A DNA stretch of 64,000 nucleotides from the NCBI GenBank assembly GCA_903772945.1, contig CAICTM010000478.1, positions 1 to 64,000 on the forward strand, given 5' to 3'. The position numbers and the translations under genes are program-made. Under the pieces are notes generated by a model. The model made no database searches and was not told the DNA's origin. It saw nothing but the letters and a program-made list of their open reading frames with translations. Positions 13,106 to 23,105 of this stretch are shown in pieces (within the stretch, counting starts at the first letter, position 1; each line of letters starts with the position of its first letter). Source of the stretch: Seminavis robusta (Eukaryota > Bacillariophyta > Bacillariophyceae > Naviculales > Naviculaceae).

Positions 13106-14514
13106 CTATCCTCTCGTTGGGAGCGCCAACAACGAGCTACGTTCCTTCATCAAGGCCTGTTGCTTGGTCAAGAGTTGCTGGACTGCTGGAATGACCTCTT
13201 CGGCTGGCTTTGTTGTTTGTGCCACTACTTCAGTATTGGTATTTCGCCCCCGCGATCGGGATCGTCGACGACGACTGCCACCACTCGCCATGGCACTGGG
13301 TGGAAAAAAGGCATCGAGCAATTGTTCCATATCGCGAGTGTCGTCGAGTTTGCGTCGATATGCCTGGAGGGCTTCTTGTTTGTCGTGATCGTTCCCAAAC
13401 GCGGCACTCAAATCTTCGGTAATGCCCGCCAGGAGCGGGACCAACGATTGTTGTTGTTGTTGTTGCCGAGTGTTTTGGACTTGAGTTTGGGCCGCGTCCA
13501 AGGAATCGGCACACGTGTCGTTGTTGTTGTTATTGTCGCGATTGTTGTTGTGAAGAAACGAACTAGCGGGGGACTCCAACACGACTTCCATGGATCGCAG
13601 TCCCAATATGCTCCGATTCAAGGCATCCCGTTGTCGTCGCACTTTGCGTACCGTATTATGGTCTTGCAGGGCTTCCGTTTTGGGCACGCCCTTGAACTTT
13701 TTGTGGTGGTTGTGGTGCGAGGCAGACGACGAACTACTCGTGTGAATATCGCGTTGTCCCGTTTCATTATTGCTGAGACTGCTGCTGGTACAGGGAGACC
13801 ATGCTGCGGACGATGTGCCACTTTGAAGAAGTTGATGGAGCGATTTTTCGAGTGTCTGCAGGGATTCCACGGCGGCTTGTTTCCATTCGTCTCGCGAAGT
13901 ATTATCCGAATCCGAAGAGACTGGTTTGGTGGGGGAGGGTGTATGGAGTGGAAAGATGCGCCAGAGGCAGGTGGAAAAGGTCAAGAGGAGACAGGGTGGT
14001 AGATTATTATTATTGCTTTGGTCGTGAAGCACCAATTCGGTCGTCACCAATTGCTTGGGATCCACTTGGAAAACTCCTTCTTTATCGACACGCACATGGA
14101 GAAAGAGCGGCCATGACTCGAATAATCGGGTAGATGGCGTGGCGCGTGGATGATGACGGGGTGTGCTTCGCAAAGACGCCGGTGTGGACGATTGCTGTGT
14201 GGTAGTATTTCCGACAAACAGAACCCGTCCTTGGAGCACCGAAGTATCATCTTGACTGCTACCGTCATTGGTGGCTGTTGTTGTTGTTGTCATGACGGTT
14301 GTGCCTAGTGAAGATTCTACCGCTACTTGAATATCGGCCATGGCAGGATCAAACCCCTTTTTGCCGTAGAAATTCTCTGTTCGTCCAAAAAACGACGGCT
14401 GGATAATGACATCGCCATGGCCGCTAGTACTCAGAGGCTCCAGCGAGAGCTTGAATTTGTAAGTAGTATTGGCTGGCACCAAGAGGGTTTCCATTTTGGA
14501 AGTGGGTTCCTTCG

Positions 14515-14551
<37 letters not shown>

Positions 14552-14644
14552 GCTGTTGGAAGACGACGAGGGACGGGGAGGCCATGCCCCAGAAGGACAC
14601 GGGATCAGAAAGGGCAAAGACGACAAGAAGCCTTGGCGGTCCAT
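13106..14644 (-). CDS. Hypothetical protein with polyN/polyQ tracts and a basic SR-like patch
   Basis: A single-exon frame of about 512 aa, started at the ATG in an AACCATGG context rather than the upstream in-frame codon. No domain was recognised. An N-terminal Asn run (about 12 residues) is encoded by a TTG/CAA microsatellite. The next ~160 residues look foldable (TTYKFKLSLEPLSTSGHGDV, then FLHVRVDKEGVFQVDP), possibly a beta-rich domain. A middle segment has amphipathic helices (AAVESLQTLEKSLHQLL, VRKVRRQRDALNRSILGL), a Q7 run, and a C-terminal helix after RRRRSRSRGR, which could be a nuclear localisation signal. The helices suggest a coiled-coil scaffold. It is divergent from the vWA gene, with about 430 bp between starts. 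Coding status is supported by frame length and by restriction of repeats to Asn/Gln codons. Confidence 0.7.
14515..14550. repeat. (TTG)n microsatellite in coding DNA
   Basis: About twelve TTG units on the plus strand, read as AAC/CAA (poly-Asn) in the minus-strand gene. Length variation would alter only the Asn run. Confidence 0.9.
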
Positions 14645-15078
14645 GGTTACAATACTATAGTAGCAGAATAATGAAGATAATAAATATAATGAAGGAGACA
14701 ACGAGTGCTTTACTTTTCAGGTTCCGAGTGGCTCGGCAGCAACTTTGGTCGGGAGCAACTTCGGTGACCAAAATATGGACTCTCACTTGCTCATTGGCCC
14801 ATTTTCCCGCCATTGAAGATTTACCGTCCAATTTTCCCGCCATGGAAGACTTAAAAGTCGTGTAAGCTGCCTTCTTGTTACAATAAATCTGTTGTAAACA
14901 CGTTGTGTGCGAGGGTTTCGTCACTTCCAACAGAACTCCAACACCCTCATCACACTTTCAAAACAAGCAAGGTGTGACAGCTCTATCGACGTGCACGTCC
15001 CAAGCTACCAAACAGCACGCTCTCATAATAGTCTCTATCTGTCTTTCTCTGCTGCTGTTGTACTCTAGAGCTAGGAAG
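14645..15078. other. Shared upstream region of a divergent gene pair
   Basis: It lies between two divergent starts (14644 minus, 15079 plus). It contains a short imperfect direct repeat around 14806-14845 (two CATTTTCCCGCCATTGAAG-like units, the second as ATTTTCCCGCCATGGAAG), including the E2F-like core TTTCCCGCC twice. The core match is read directly; E2F regulation is only an inference. Confidence 0.4.
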
Positions 15079-16635
15079 ATGACAACTGTAGCAACCCCCT
15101 ACGGCGCCGATGGTGCTGAAATGCTTGATGATGGTGAGATTGGGGTGGCAACTACACCATCTAGCCAGCTAGCTATGGTTATTCACGTTTATACCCCATG
15201 GGGTTGTCGGCTCACAATTTTTTGTTTCTGGTGTCGTTTTACTTTTATAAAAGCCCGAGTAAAAGAACTGCTGAATCAAGGTTTCTCTTTTGGTTTGATC
15301 AAGGCGTTACAGTCCAACAAAGAGTGCTTTCATTATCGAATATGGATTGTCGATAACAGTGGTTCCATGGCCATTGGGGATGGACGGACATTTGCATTGA
15401 CTAGCAAGGGTAAAATTGAAGCTCGCTATGTCACCCGCTGGGAAGAAATTCAAGAAACCGTCCTCTATCATGCCGAATTGGCCGGGACGCTCGGCATGAC
15501 GACCAATTTTCGACTCCTCAATCCGGTCAATAATGAACCCGATGAATTCACCGTATTTGCCAATGGACACGATGGTGTCAATCAAGAATTACGACGCGGT
15601 CGGAATGTCATTAATCGAGCCAAACCTACTGGTGTCACGCCACTGACGGCACACATTCTTCATATTGAACAGCAAATTCAAGAAATTGCCGATAGTCTCC
15701 GAGAACGAGGGCAGAGAGTGAGTATTGATTTTATTGTCAGTTCAGTTCAGTTAAGTTCTGGCTCGTATCTAACAACTTGCCACTCGTTCTCTTCTTTCAT
15801 CTTACAGATAACTGTTGTATTGGCAACAGATGGGTAAGACATGTCCGGAAATGGTGTCATCACCGTCCAATCAATCACACTCTTCGTATACCCCCTCCCC
15901 TGTCTGGACTAACCAACGACATCTATCTATTGTTGACTTCATCTCTCTCTGTTTGCTTTTCTTACTACTTACAGACTACCAACCGATGACGAGGGCGGGG
16001 AGAGCGAGGAAGTATTCCAAGACTTTATCTCGGCCTTGCGAATGCTGGAGGGATTGCCGGTATGGGTCGTCATTCGATTGTGTACCAATGAAAAGAAGGT
16101 CACCGAGTTTTATAATCAAATTGATGAAGTGCTAGAGTTCAACCTAGAAGTCCTGGATGATTATCTGGATGAAGCAAAGGAGGTTTACAAACACAACAAA
16201 TGGCTCAATTATGCATTGCCCATGCATCGATGCCGTGAATTGGGGTATCATGACAGACTCTTTGATTTGCTTGGTGCGTAACTACTACAGTGCTCGTCGT
16301 GTGGCTGTCTGTTGGTTTGATTGATCTTGATATTGGATGCATGCATGAATGGACGGCAAGACAAACACTCACAAAACACAATCTACTTGTATACACTAGA
16401 CGAGAGAAGACTGGGTATTGACGAACTGAGGAGTTTCTTTTCGCTGCTATTTGGAACCGAGCTCCATCGCATACCAGATCCCACAGTCGAATGGAAGACG
16501 TTTCTGCAGTTTGTGCAGGATTCACTGGAGCGGGAAAAGGTGCAATGGGACCCAGTAAAAAAGAAGTCACTGCCGTGGGTGAATCTCAAGCTGTTGAACA
16601 AGTGCTATGGCAAAGGTACCTGCAGTGTCATGTAA
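15079..16635 (+). CDS. von Willebrand factor A-domain protein with C-terminal CaaX box
   Basis: Exons are 15079-15133, 15254-15717, 15808-15833, 15975-16273 and 16400-16635 (all GT-AG, phases consistent), giving about 359 aa. The first intron is 120 bp and stop-free, so retention would insert 40 residues in frame. The vWA core starts IWIVDNSGSM, a complete MIDAS DxSxS at residues 52-56. The distal metal-ligand strand reads ITVVLATDGLPTDD. A conserved extension follows (LEGLPVWVVIRLCTNE, then a C-terminal helical segment). The protein ends CSVM, a textbook CaaX box with Met as X, which predicts farnesylation and membrane attachment. Membrane-linked vWA proteins of this size occur in protists, but the partner is unknown. 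The start in GAAGATGA was preferred over upstream in-frame ATGs, which would add a hydrophobic segment. Confidence 0.86.
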
Positions 16636-17135
16636 CTATCTTACTTGTTTGTGAGTGATGCGGTGGCTCTCCATCCGTCATTCGATTGGTGAAAAACGAC
16701 AAAACCTTTGGACGGCTGAATGCCTCTAGCTAGTTGTGACAACAGTACAACCGGTATGGTACAGCGAGGGGGGAGCGGGGCATTCCAAGCTTCCCATCTG
16801 ATTGAAAGACCTGTAGATCAATGTTGTTGTAGGTGTGGAGTGTTTGACAGATGTAATATGATGTGTAGTTTTGGAACATGGCTAGCGTCAGTGCTACCGT
16901 ACGCATCTGCCTCCGGCATTCTCGTCGTGGAAGAGCAGCGCCAATTCCACCAATTATGCTCGCAACTGGACTACTCCAGAGTGCCTACCTTGGTACCAGT
17001 ATCATGGCGCTTTACCGCGAACGAAAACAATAAATAACACTAGAGCTATATGGCTTGGTGCAGGGCGGCGAAAAATCCCAAGCAGAAGCAAGCAGTGGGT
17101 TGTTGGATGTCACTTGGGTATCTATACTTGTACTT
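16636..17135. other. Intergenic region between convergent genes, no gene seen
   Basis: 3' flanks of the vWA and mL46 genes. Short ORFs here have no recognisable content. A CTAGCTAG palindrome occurs at about 16727. Confidence 0.4.
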
Positions 17136-18343
17136 TTACACCTCTGTCGGAAGCATGTAATGATACAATTTGGACGGCTCTTCTCCGTGTTGTTCCTTCA
17201 TTCGATCCACCAACTCTGACTTTTCCAACCATGCAAAATCCTTGACAAAAATATCCTCCTGTGATAAGGTCCCCTCGTCATATTGCACCGGCATGAAAAA
17301 TGTCTTGGTTCCAAAATACCCATCGCCTTGTTCCTCCCCCTCAAAGACTTGCACATCGACAGCCATGGGACAGTTGGAAGCATACCAAACATCCAATCCA
17401 TCGCCTACCTTATCGGAAATGGCTCGTTTGGCAGTCTGCAGCAAGGTTTCACCATCCTCGACGGCAACCGTTGGCAATTGCCACACTTCGTCTCCCGAGG
17501 GTGCTGTATCTTTGACAGCTAAAAAGACACGAGTTTTCAGTCTCCGATCCAACGTCCGGACATCGCCATTGAGGTCTGCTTCGGTTTCGCGGGGAGCAGG
17601 GACAAATCCACGGGGAAGATGGTTCTCTATAAAATACCGGTAGTTTCAAAGCAAAGAAAAAGGCACGGGAAATGGTGAGAGACACGTCCCACAATATCAT
17701 CAAGATATGCAAACATCTAACCAGCTAGCTACACTGTAGTCAGCCAACAATAAACAACCCAAAACCAAAATTACGTACCAAGAAATGCTTCATCCGTCAA
17801 GTCTTCAATTTCCATAATCTCGTCCTGTTTGCCAAAAAGCCACTCGGGATAATCTCTTCCAAACTGATCGAGATAAGTCCGCAACACTTCATAGTCGCCT
17901 TCCCATTGTGGCTTGTCGGGTAGCACTACCGGCAATCGCTCCAAGAGAACTGCCACTTGCAATTTCCATTCCATACCCACTCGTTTGGCTTGTCGGTTGG
18001 AATAGGCTTCCATCGCTTGCTTGGGTTTGAACCAGGATTCGAATTGCTTCCTCCGAGCGTGCTTGGGTTTGCCGTCACGACGACGTTCGACTTTTGCCTT
18101 GTTGGCTTGTTGTTTCGCGTATTGTTCCGTCCGAAAGCGTTTGGAAGCTTTCTTCTCCTTCCAGTAGGCTTCGTGGGTCGACGACGAGAACGATCGAGTG
18201 ACTGGCAGCATGATGTTTAGTGGATTATTATTGACCGCCTGTGTGGAAGAGCTGGTCAACAGCTGTCGCTTCACGCCTTCCACTGTCGTTGCATAGCGAG
18301 CTGGAGCAGTCCTCATGAGTGCAGTTCTGGTAATGGACGCCAT
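17136..18343 (-). CDS. MRPL46: Mitochondrial large-subunit ribosomal protein mL46 (Nudix fold)
   Basis: Two exons, 18343-17779 and 17626-17136 (GT-AG, phase 1), give about 351 aa. The N-terminal ~50 residues are Ser/Thr/Arg-rich with few acids and end near TRSFSSS, a typical mitochondrial presequence. A basic helical segment follows (KERRRDGKPKHARRK-like). Next is the mL46 hallmark WKLQVAVLLERLPVVLPDKP and then the Nudix-like domain (VWQLPTVAVEDGETLLQTAKRA, where active Nudix enzymes carry GX5EX7REUXEEXGU). The catalytic Nudix box is degenerate, as known for mL46, which is a structural ribosomal protein rather than a hydrolase. Confidence 0.85.
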
Positions 18344-18490
18344 CGTAAGGTAGACTCTACCGGTACTCTTGATACGGTAAAAGATACAAGGGTGTTGTGT
18401 GGTTGGTGATTGTCGACCTTCCGATAAAGAATAATAATAATAATATTGCTTTTATTAAAAAGGAGATAGATGAAAACATGTATTTCTAAA

Positions 18491-18590
18491 AACACACCCT
18501 CTCACTTATCGGGACCGTTGGCCCCAGGTTTAACCGGAGCGAAGCGATGGTTAAACCGTGGGGGCAGGTCTCATAAGTGAGGTGGTGTGT
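18491..18590. repeat. Long imperfect palindrome (hairpin, about 44-bp arms)
   Basis: Left arm 18491-18534 and right arm 18547-18590 pair over nearly their whole length, around a ~12-nt centre (GGAGCGAAGCGA). The innermost paired blocks are GGTTTAACC and GGTTAAACC; the outer ones are CACACC and GGTGTG. It lies about 150 bp upstream of the mL46 start. It may be a small foldback element or the DNA of a structured RNA; nothing distinguishes these here. It is too far from a stop codon to call a terminator. Confidence 0.7.
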
Positions 18591-18957
18591 ACTAGAGGCA
18601 ATACACTGATGGGCGGTGCAGACAGTAATTAAAGCGGTTATTTTGATATTTAAGCAGGTTATTTTGGTCACTTAGAGCGGTGTCCGTTAAGTAACATGTG
18701 GTTGTTAAGTAATTCAAATCATTTCAAACGACTCCTTTCAACTTCTGTAAAACAGCGCTGGCTTATTATTACACTATGCCTCTCTCATAGCACAGCCTCA
18801 ATATCTGGTGCACCATTTACTCTCAACACTCGACAAAAGGAAGAGGTTGTCGCGATAATAACCAGTGATTAGTAACCAGTGAGGAGTGTACCATATCGAA
18901 CTCCCTGCCTCAAACACTCTGCTGCCGTCGTGGTGGTGGTGGTTGATTGTTGACACT

Positions 18958-19976
18958 ATGGTTCTGACCCGTGGCAATGCTAAGATCAAGACCAAAGGTG
19001 CCGTAAATCTCTTTGTTCGCAATTGGCCGGCATTGCAGAGGACACTGAGAATTGAGAGTTGGAGTTGACTCAGCGACCCATCGAGGCAGTGGAAGAAGAA
19101 GATGAAGAAGAAGATGATGATGATGAAGAAGAAGAAGAAGAAGAGACAGCAGAAGCGACTGCCAAGCCAAAGGAAGACTTCCAATACACCTACCAAGCAT
19201 CGTCACAGTCATCGGATGAAGAAGAAGATGAACAGGTTGAGTCAACGCCTCTCCAACTTCTTCCCGACAGCATCGATGAAGAGTCAGACTCCAGTCGCAA
19301 GAGAAAGTCACCTGAAATGTATGGGACTGTATTCTCTGTTCAACCACCAGTCACTGATACTGATAGATGAAAGACACGTGCCGAATCAGTCAATGAGCAA
19401 GTGGAGAAAGGAGAAGCTGTAGTGCTTGCTACTGCTGCTTGCCAACCATTTCATCCCTTTCAGCGTCTTGTACAGCAAGTCAAGTTTGAGAATGGAGTAG
19501 AAGACTGGAACTCTGTCGAGAACAGAGAAGAAGCTGAATTCGATGGATCCTCAGTCGCTGATCCAAAAGAAAATAGAGCCAAACGTCGGAGAGAAGAAGC
19601 CCAAAACAAGAGATCCAACAAACCTGATAAAGCTCAAAAAGATTCCCGACTTGCCCATCTTGCTTTTGATAGAGACTTGCAAGAACAAAATCGCGCTTTC
19701 GGGGAAACTGGTGAAGGCATTGGTCACTTTGGATCGAAAGGAAACCAACCACCGAACACTCAACAACAAACACAAACACAACTTCCTCGTGCCATGAGTA
19801 CCAATCCCTTCAAGAAAGCCAAGAAGTCACAGCCTCGGAAGCTTCCGACTCAGGCACAAAGAAAGGCGCCACCGGCTCAAGCGCAGAGAAAGAAGGCACC
19901 ACCGAATGCGACTCGCATCAATCCTCCTCCCTTCTTGTCTCAACAGCAAATCAATAGTGAACTTCAGTCGACATGA
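18958..19976 (+). pseudogene. Broken or mis-sequenced gene for an acidic, low-complexity protein
   Basis: An ATG at 18958 opens a short frame (MVLTRGNAKIKTKGAVNLFV). Around 19045-19060 the coding signal moves to another frame. That frame carries an acidic run of Glu/Asp, then a Ser/Asp-rich part, is cut by one TGA at 19368-19370, and resumes in the same frame to 19976. The tail is Gln/Pro/Lys-rich (KAPPAQAQRKKAPP). No domain was recognised; the composition suggests a nuclear or chromatin-like protein or a mobile-element protein. One frame change and one stop may be decay or consensus errors. It is followed immediately by a minisatellite. Confidence 0.45.
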
Positions 19977-19977
19977 G

Positions 19978-20117
19978 TTGTTTGATTGAGTTGATTGAGT
20001 TGTTTGATTGAGTTGATTGAGTTGTTTGATTGAGTTGTTTGATTGAGTTGCTTGAGTTGATTGAGTTGCTTGAGTTATTTGATTGAGTTGATTGAGTTGC
20101 TTGAGTTGCTTGAGTTG
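19978..20117. repeat. Minisatellite of GTTGATTGA / GTTGTTTGATTGA units
   Basis: About 14 imperfect copies of a 10-13 bp unit combining GAGTTGATT, GAGTTGTTT and GAGTTGCTT. It begins directly after the stop of the preceding broken gene. Confidence 0.9.
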
Positions 20118-20140
20118 AAGAAGTCATCGATCAATCCGTC

Positions 20141-20307
20141 GCTATGAATTACAGGGCAAGAGCTCTAGATTCGTAGAAGCAGCACTAAGGCAGCTTGCTG
20201 GCTTATTACCATAGCCTTGCAGTAGATCTTAGAGAACATCCTGTGTGGTCTAGTAGGCTAGGGTAAATAGCCGCGATTCAACCATTCCAACAGCAGTGGT
20301 TGAATAG
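20141..20307. repeat. Dispersed repeat R, copy 1
   Basis: It begins GCTATGAATTACAGGGCAAG and ends AACAGCAGTGGTTGAATAG. It is about 95% identical to 21391-21642, except that copy 2 carries about 90 extra bases in the middle. The pair is in direct orientation about 1.25 kb apart, which could be two terminal repeats of one element or two independent copies of a repeat family. No element family could be assigned. Confidence 0.75.
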
Positions 20308-20587
20308 TACCAGCTAGGGCAACTGGTGGCATTGTAGAGGCAACCAATGGAGTGGCATTGGGCAGCTGGTCGTTGTTGGCTGTGACTCGCAAAGGACGAG
20401 TAACAGGCGACTCCCCACTGTCTTGATTCGAAGACGGGGGGTGGTTGGCCCTAGAAGTAGCTGCTTTCTGCCTGTTGTGGTTGGTAGTCAAAGATACTTG
20501 CTGGTGGAGGTTCTGGGGATGGCCAACAGTCTTGTTGGTGGCATAGAGGGCCTCAGCCAGTCTTCTCCTGATGGTGGAATCTGACAT
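20258..20587 (-). CDS. Hypothetical short protein ending inside repeat R
   Basis: A frame of 109 aa from ATG (MSDSTIRRRLAEALYATNKT) to a stop inside repeat R copy 1. The N-terminus looks helical and protein-like; the middle is Ser/Pro/Asn-rich. No family was recognised. It could be the N-terminal part of a mobile-element protein, since its 3' end is repeat sequence. Weak call. Confidence 0.25.
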   Translation of the reverse strand: MSDSTIRRRLAEALYATNKTVGHPQNLHQQVSLTTNHNRQKAATSRANHPPSSNQDSGESPVTRPLRVTANNDQLPNATPLVASTMPPVALAGTIQPLLLEWLNRGYLP

Positions 20588-21390
20588 TGTTGTTGCTTTC
20601 ACTTCTATACTGGTGGAATCGCTGGATTGGGCTCATATAGCAGTACAATAAAGGGTGGCTCAACTGTAGCTGGAAGAACACAAAGAGGACTTCCTGGGAC
20701 CTTGCTGAGGGCCTGGGAATTCAATTTATATGTACTTGATTAATGTAGCCTGTGTAGGATCACTGAGACTTCTCTCCTGTATTGCCGTGGTGCTGGGAAG
20801 TGGCTTGGTTTGGCGGGAACTTGCCACTATGTGGAGACAGCCAATTCAGACCAATGAACCTTCTCAGTGAGGCACACAAAATCCAAGTTGGTATAGTAGT
20901 CACAGACTAAACAAAGGATGGCGCTTTTATTGGTACCAATTTCAAACTCTCGAATTGGTCAATTGGTTGCCTCGGAGCTCTCTGAGTTACCCTGTTCTGC
21001 GATGCCGAGCAGGATCTCGTACTAGTACTCATACTCATACGGAAGATCGCGATTTCAAGGACTCGACGGTGTAAAAGCTTTAAAATGTGAAGTCACTTTC
21101 AGTTTATGGTGGCTGAGCCTGCCTTCGGAACGGTGAACTCGTGTCTTATGCCCAAAACCGATACGGAGCCTCTCGGATCGGTACGGAACGTTCTGGAGGC
21201 AACGATTTGATCCCAACCTAAAGAAGACTTCAAGCACAACAGTTTGAAGTCAATCGTCCCGTTCCAGATGCAACGATTTGATCCCAAGGATGCCGATCCT
21301 ATGTGGAGTCTTAGTGTAGCTAGCCGTAGATAATCGTGCTGTTCACCTGTGGTATTACCACAAGAGCGAATCCATTTGCCCTTGTGGGGA

Positions 21391-21642
21391 GCTATGAATT
21401 ACAGGGCAAGAGCTCTAGATTCGTGGAAGCAGCACTAAGGCAACTTGCTGGCTTATTGCCTGGAAAGATGGATATCCACCCATCTTCGTCCAGCCATAGT
21501 TGAGAATAATGAAATAGTAAAGAGTGCCTGAAGACCCAGATAGCATACCATAGCCTTGCAGTAAATCTTAGAGAACATCCTGTGTGATCTATGCTAGGGT
21601 AAATAGCCGCGATTCAACCATTCCAACAGCAGTGGTTGAATA
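21391..21642. repeat. Dispersed repeat R, copy 2 (with extra internal segment)
   Basis: Matches 20141-20307 at both ends. The segment at about 21458-21549 is absent from copy 1. The 3' part (CCGCGATTCAACCATTCCAA) is identical in both. The ~1.1 kb between the two copies has no recognisable gene apart from the hypothetical frame at 20258-20587. Confidence 0.75.
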
Positions 21643-22198
21643 GCATTGGTAGCCAGCTCTGAGGAGCTGGCCTTGACAGCCCAGTGAAGGGAGAATCTCA
21701 CCAACCAGGGATCTCCCATCCTGGCGCTGGCCAAGTCCTTGACCGACAGCCATCCTCCAGCTGAGGAAGGCCAGTTGAGGCTCCCTTGCTGCCATCTACC
21801 AGCTGAGATCTGGCTGAGGAAGAGATCTAGAGGGGATATTCAGTCAAAAAAGACTTCCTGAAATCTCATCGCGTCGAATCGATCCGTCGAATCAAGTCCT
21901 GCCACTGTCACTGATCTTTTGAACAAGAGGAGCAGCATGTCATGTTGGAAGGACCTCAGCGGCTCCAGATGAAAGCTTTGAAAGAAGCCTTCCGGCACGA
22001 AGCTGTGCATTTTTGTGATAAGGGTGACATGTGCATACTATAGAAATCTAAAAACGATGCACCTCTAGTATGGTCAACGCCTATTGTAGCTAGGGTCCGC
22101 ACCTCGGGGGCAAAGAATCCGCTAGTCAAGATGGTTGACCACTGGTATCGGTACATTGGTACTTTTACATGTACAAGGTACTCAGCATTGTAGACACT

Positions 22199-22558
22199 GG
22201 ACCGTTCGACGGTTTTCACTCAGGCTTTAAAAACTGATACATATCCTGACTCTCGATAAGCGAATGTTAAAAGGATGTGCAGATTTAAGGGGATGTTTAA
22301 GGGGATGTTAAATATTTAAAGGGATGTTTGTGTGTGATAAGGGGATGTTGTATGGTGTTTCAATGAAGGCTTAAGGGGGTGTTTCGAGGATATAAGAGGA
22401 TGTTGTTAAGGGGATGCTTATTTAAGGGGTTCTTTTTAAAAGGGGATGTTGAACATTTAAGGGGTTGTTAAGGGGATGTTTAAGGGGATGTTTCAAAGGG
22501 TCCTCAGTCATGGAAATTTCAAGTTTTTAAATCCTGAGTGAAAACCGTTGGACAGTCC
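22199..22558. mobile_element. Small TIR element with interior of iterated AAGGGGATGTTT units
   Basis: Terminal inverted repeats of about 38 bp at 22199-22236 and 22521-22558 share the 18-mer ACGGTTTTCACTCAGG plus flanking matches (outer GGAC/GTCC, inner TTTAAAAACT). The ~285 bp between them consists almost entirely of variants of a 12-14 bp unit (TTAAGGGGATGTT). No coding capacity, so a MITE-like non-autonomous element by layout. A target-site duplication is not clear (TGG occurs on both sides). Confidence 0.75.
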
Positions 22559-22766
22559 TGGACCCCCTTACTGGTCCCCCTTTTCAAAGCATACGGGGCT
22601 AAAATGATTCATTAACGGGATTACAACACGGGACTACAATGGCAGCAGTGAACAGTGGCAACACAATCAAGCAACCGCCTTTGACTGGCTTTGATACCCT
22701 TCGGTACCAACGCCATTGACCGATCTGTCCTATCTATCTACTAGCTAGATATCTATTCATAATACA

Positions 22767-23105
22767 ATGAGCAGCAGCAATGTGGGAGTTCCCGTGAAGC
22801 TATTGTTTGAAGCGGAGGGCATGAAGGTGACCGTGGAACTCAAGAATGGCGAGATTTTTCGAGGCCTCTTGTTGAGTGCCGAAGAGACGATGAACCTGTC
22901 GCTCAAGGACGTGCTCCGAACCGCACGCAATGGACAAATCAAAAAGCTGCCTACGGTCTATCTACGAGGGAGTTCCATACGCTTCATTGCCTTGCCGGAA
23001 TTGCTCAAGAATGCGCCCGTCTTTCAAAAGGTCACCACTATGAAGCGAAAGGCTGAGGAAATGAGACTCCAAAAACAACAGACCAACAAAAAGAGAAAGC
23101 GGTAA
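22767..23105 (+). CDS. SNRPD3 (SMD3): Spliceosomal Sm core protein SmD3
   Basis: A single exon of 112 aa, the usual SmD3 size. It carries the Sm1 motif region (VTVELKNGEIFRGLLLSAEE, MNLSLKDV) and the Sm2 motif (VYLRGSSIRFIALPELLKNAP), the latter diagnostic of SmD3. The C-terminal tail is a basic KRKAEEMRLQKQQ-type helix ending KKRKR, in place of the RG-rich tail of animal SmD3, and may serve as a nuclear signal. It joins the heptameric Sm ring on U1, U2, U4 and U5 snRNAs. The start follows a short AT-rich leader containing CTAGCTAG; the ATG gives the canonical N-terminus. Confidence 0.94.
   Translation: MSSSNVGVPVKLLFEAEGMKVTVELKNGEIFRGLLLSAEETMNLSLKDVLRTARNGQIKKLPTVYLRGSSIRFIALPELLKNAPVFQKVTTMKRKAEEMRLQKQQTNKKRKR

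Noticed and set aside
12929-14133. Plus-strand frames opposite the 13106-14644 gene, with Val/Leu-rich runs
   Set aside because: The runs are the antisense of CAA/AAC microsatellites; the minus frame is longer and has a good start context.
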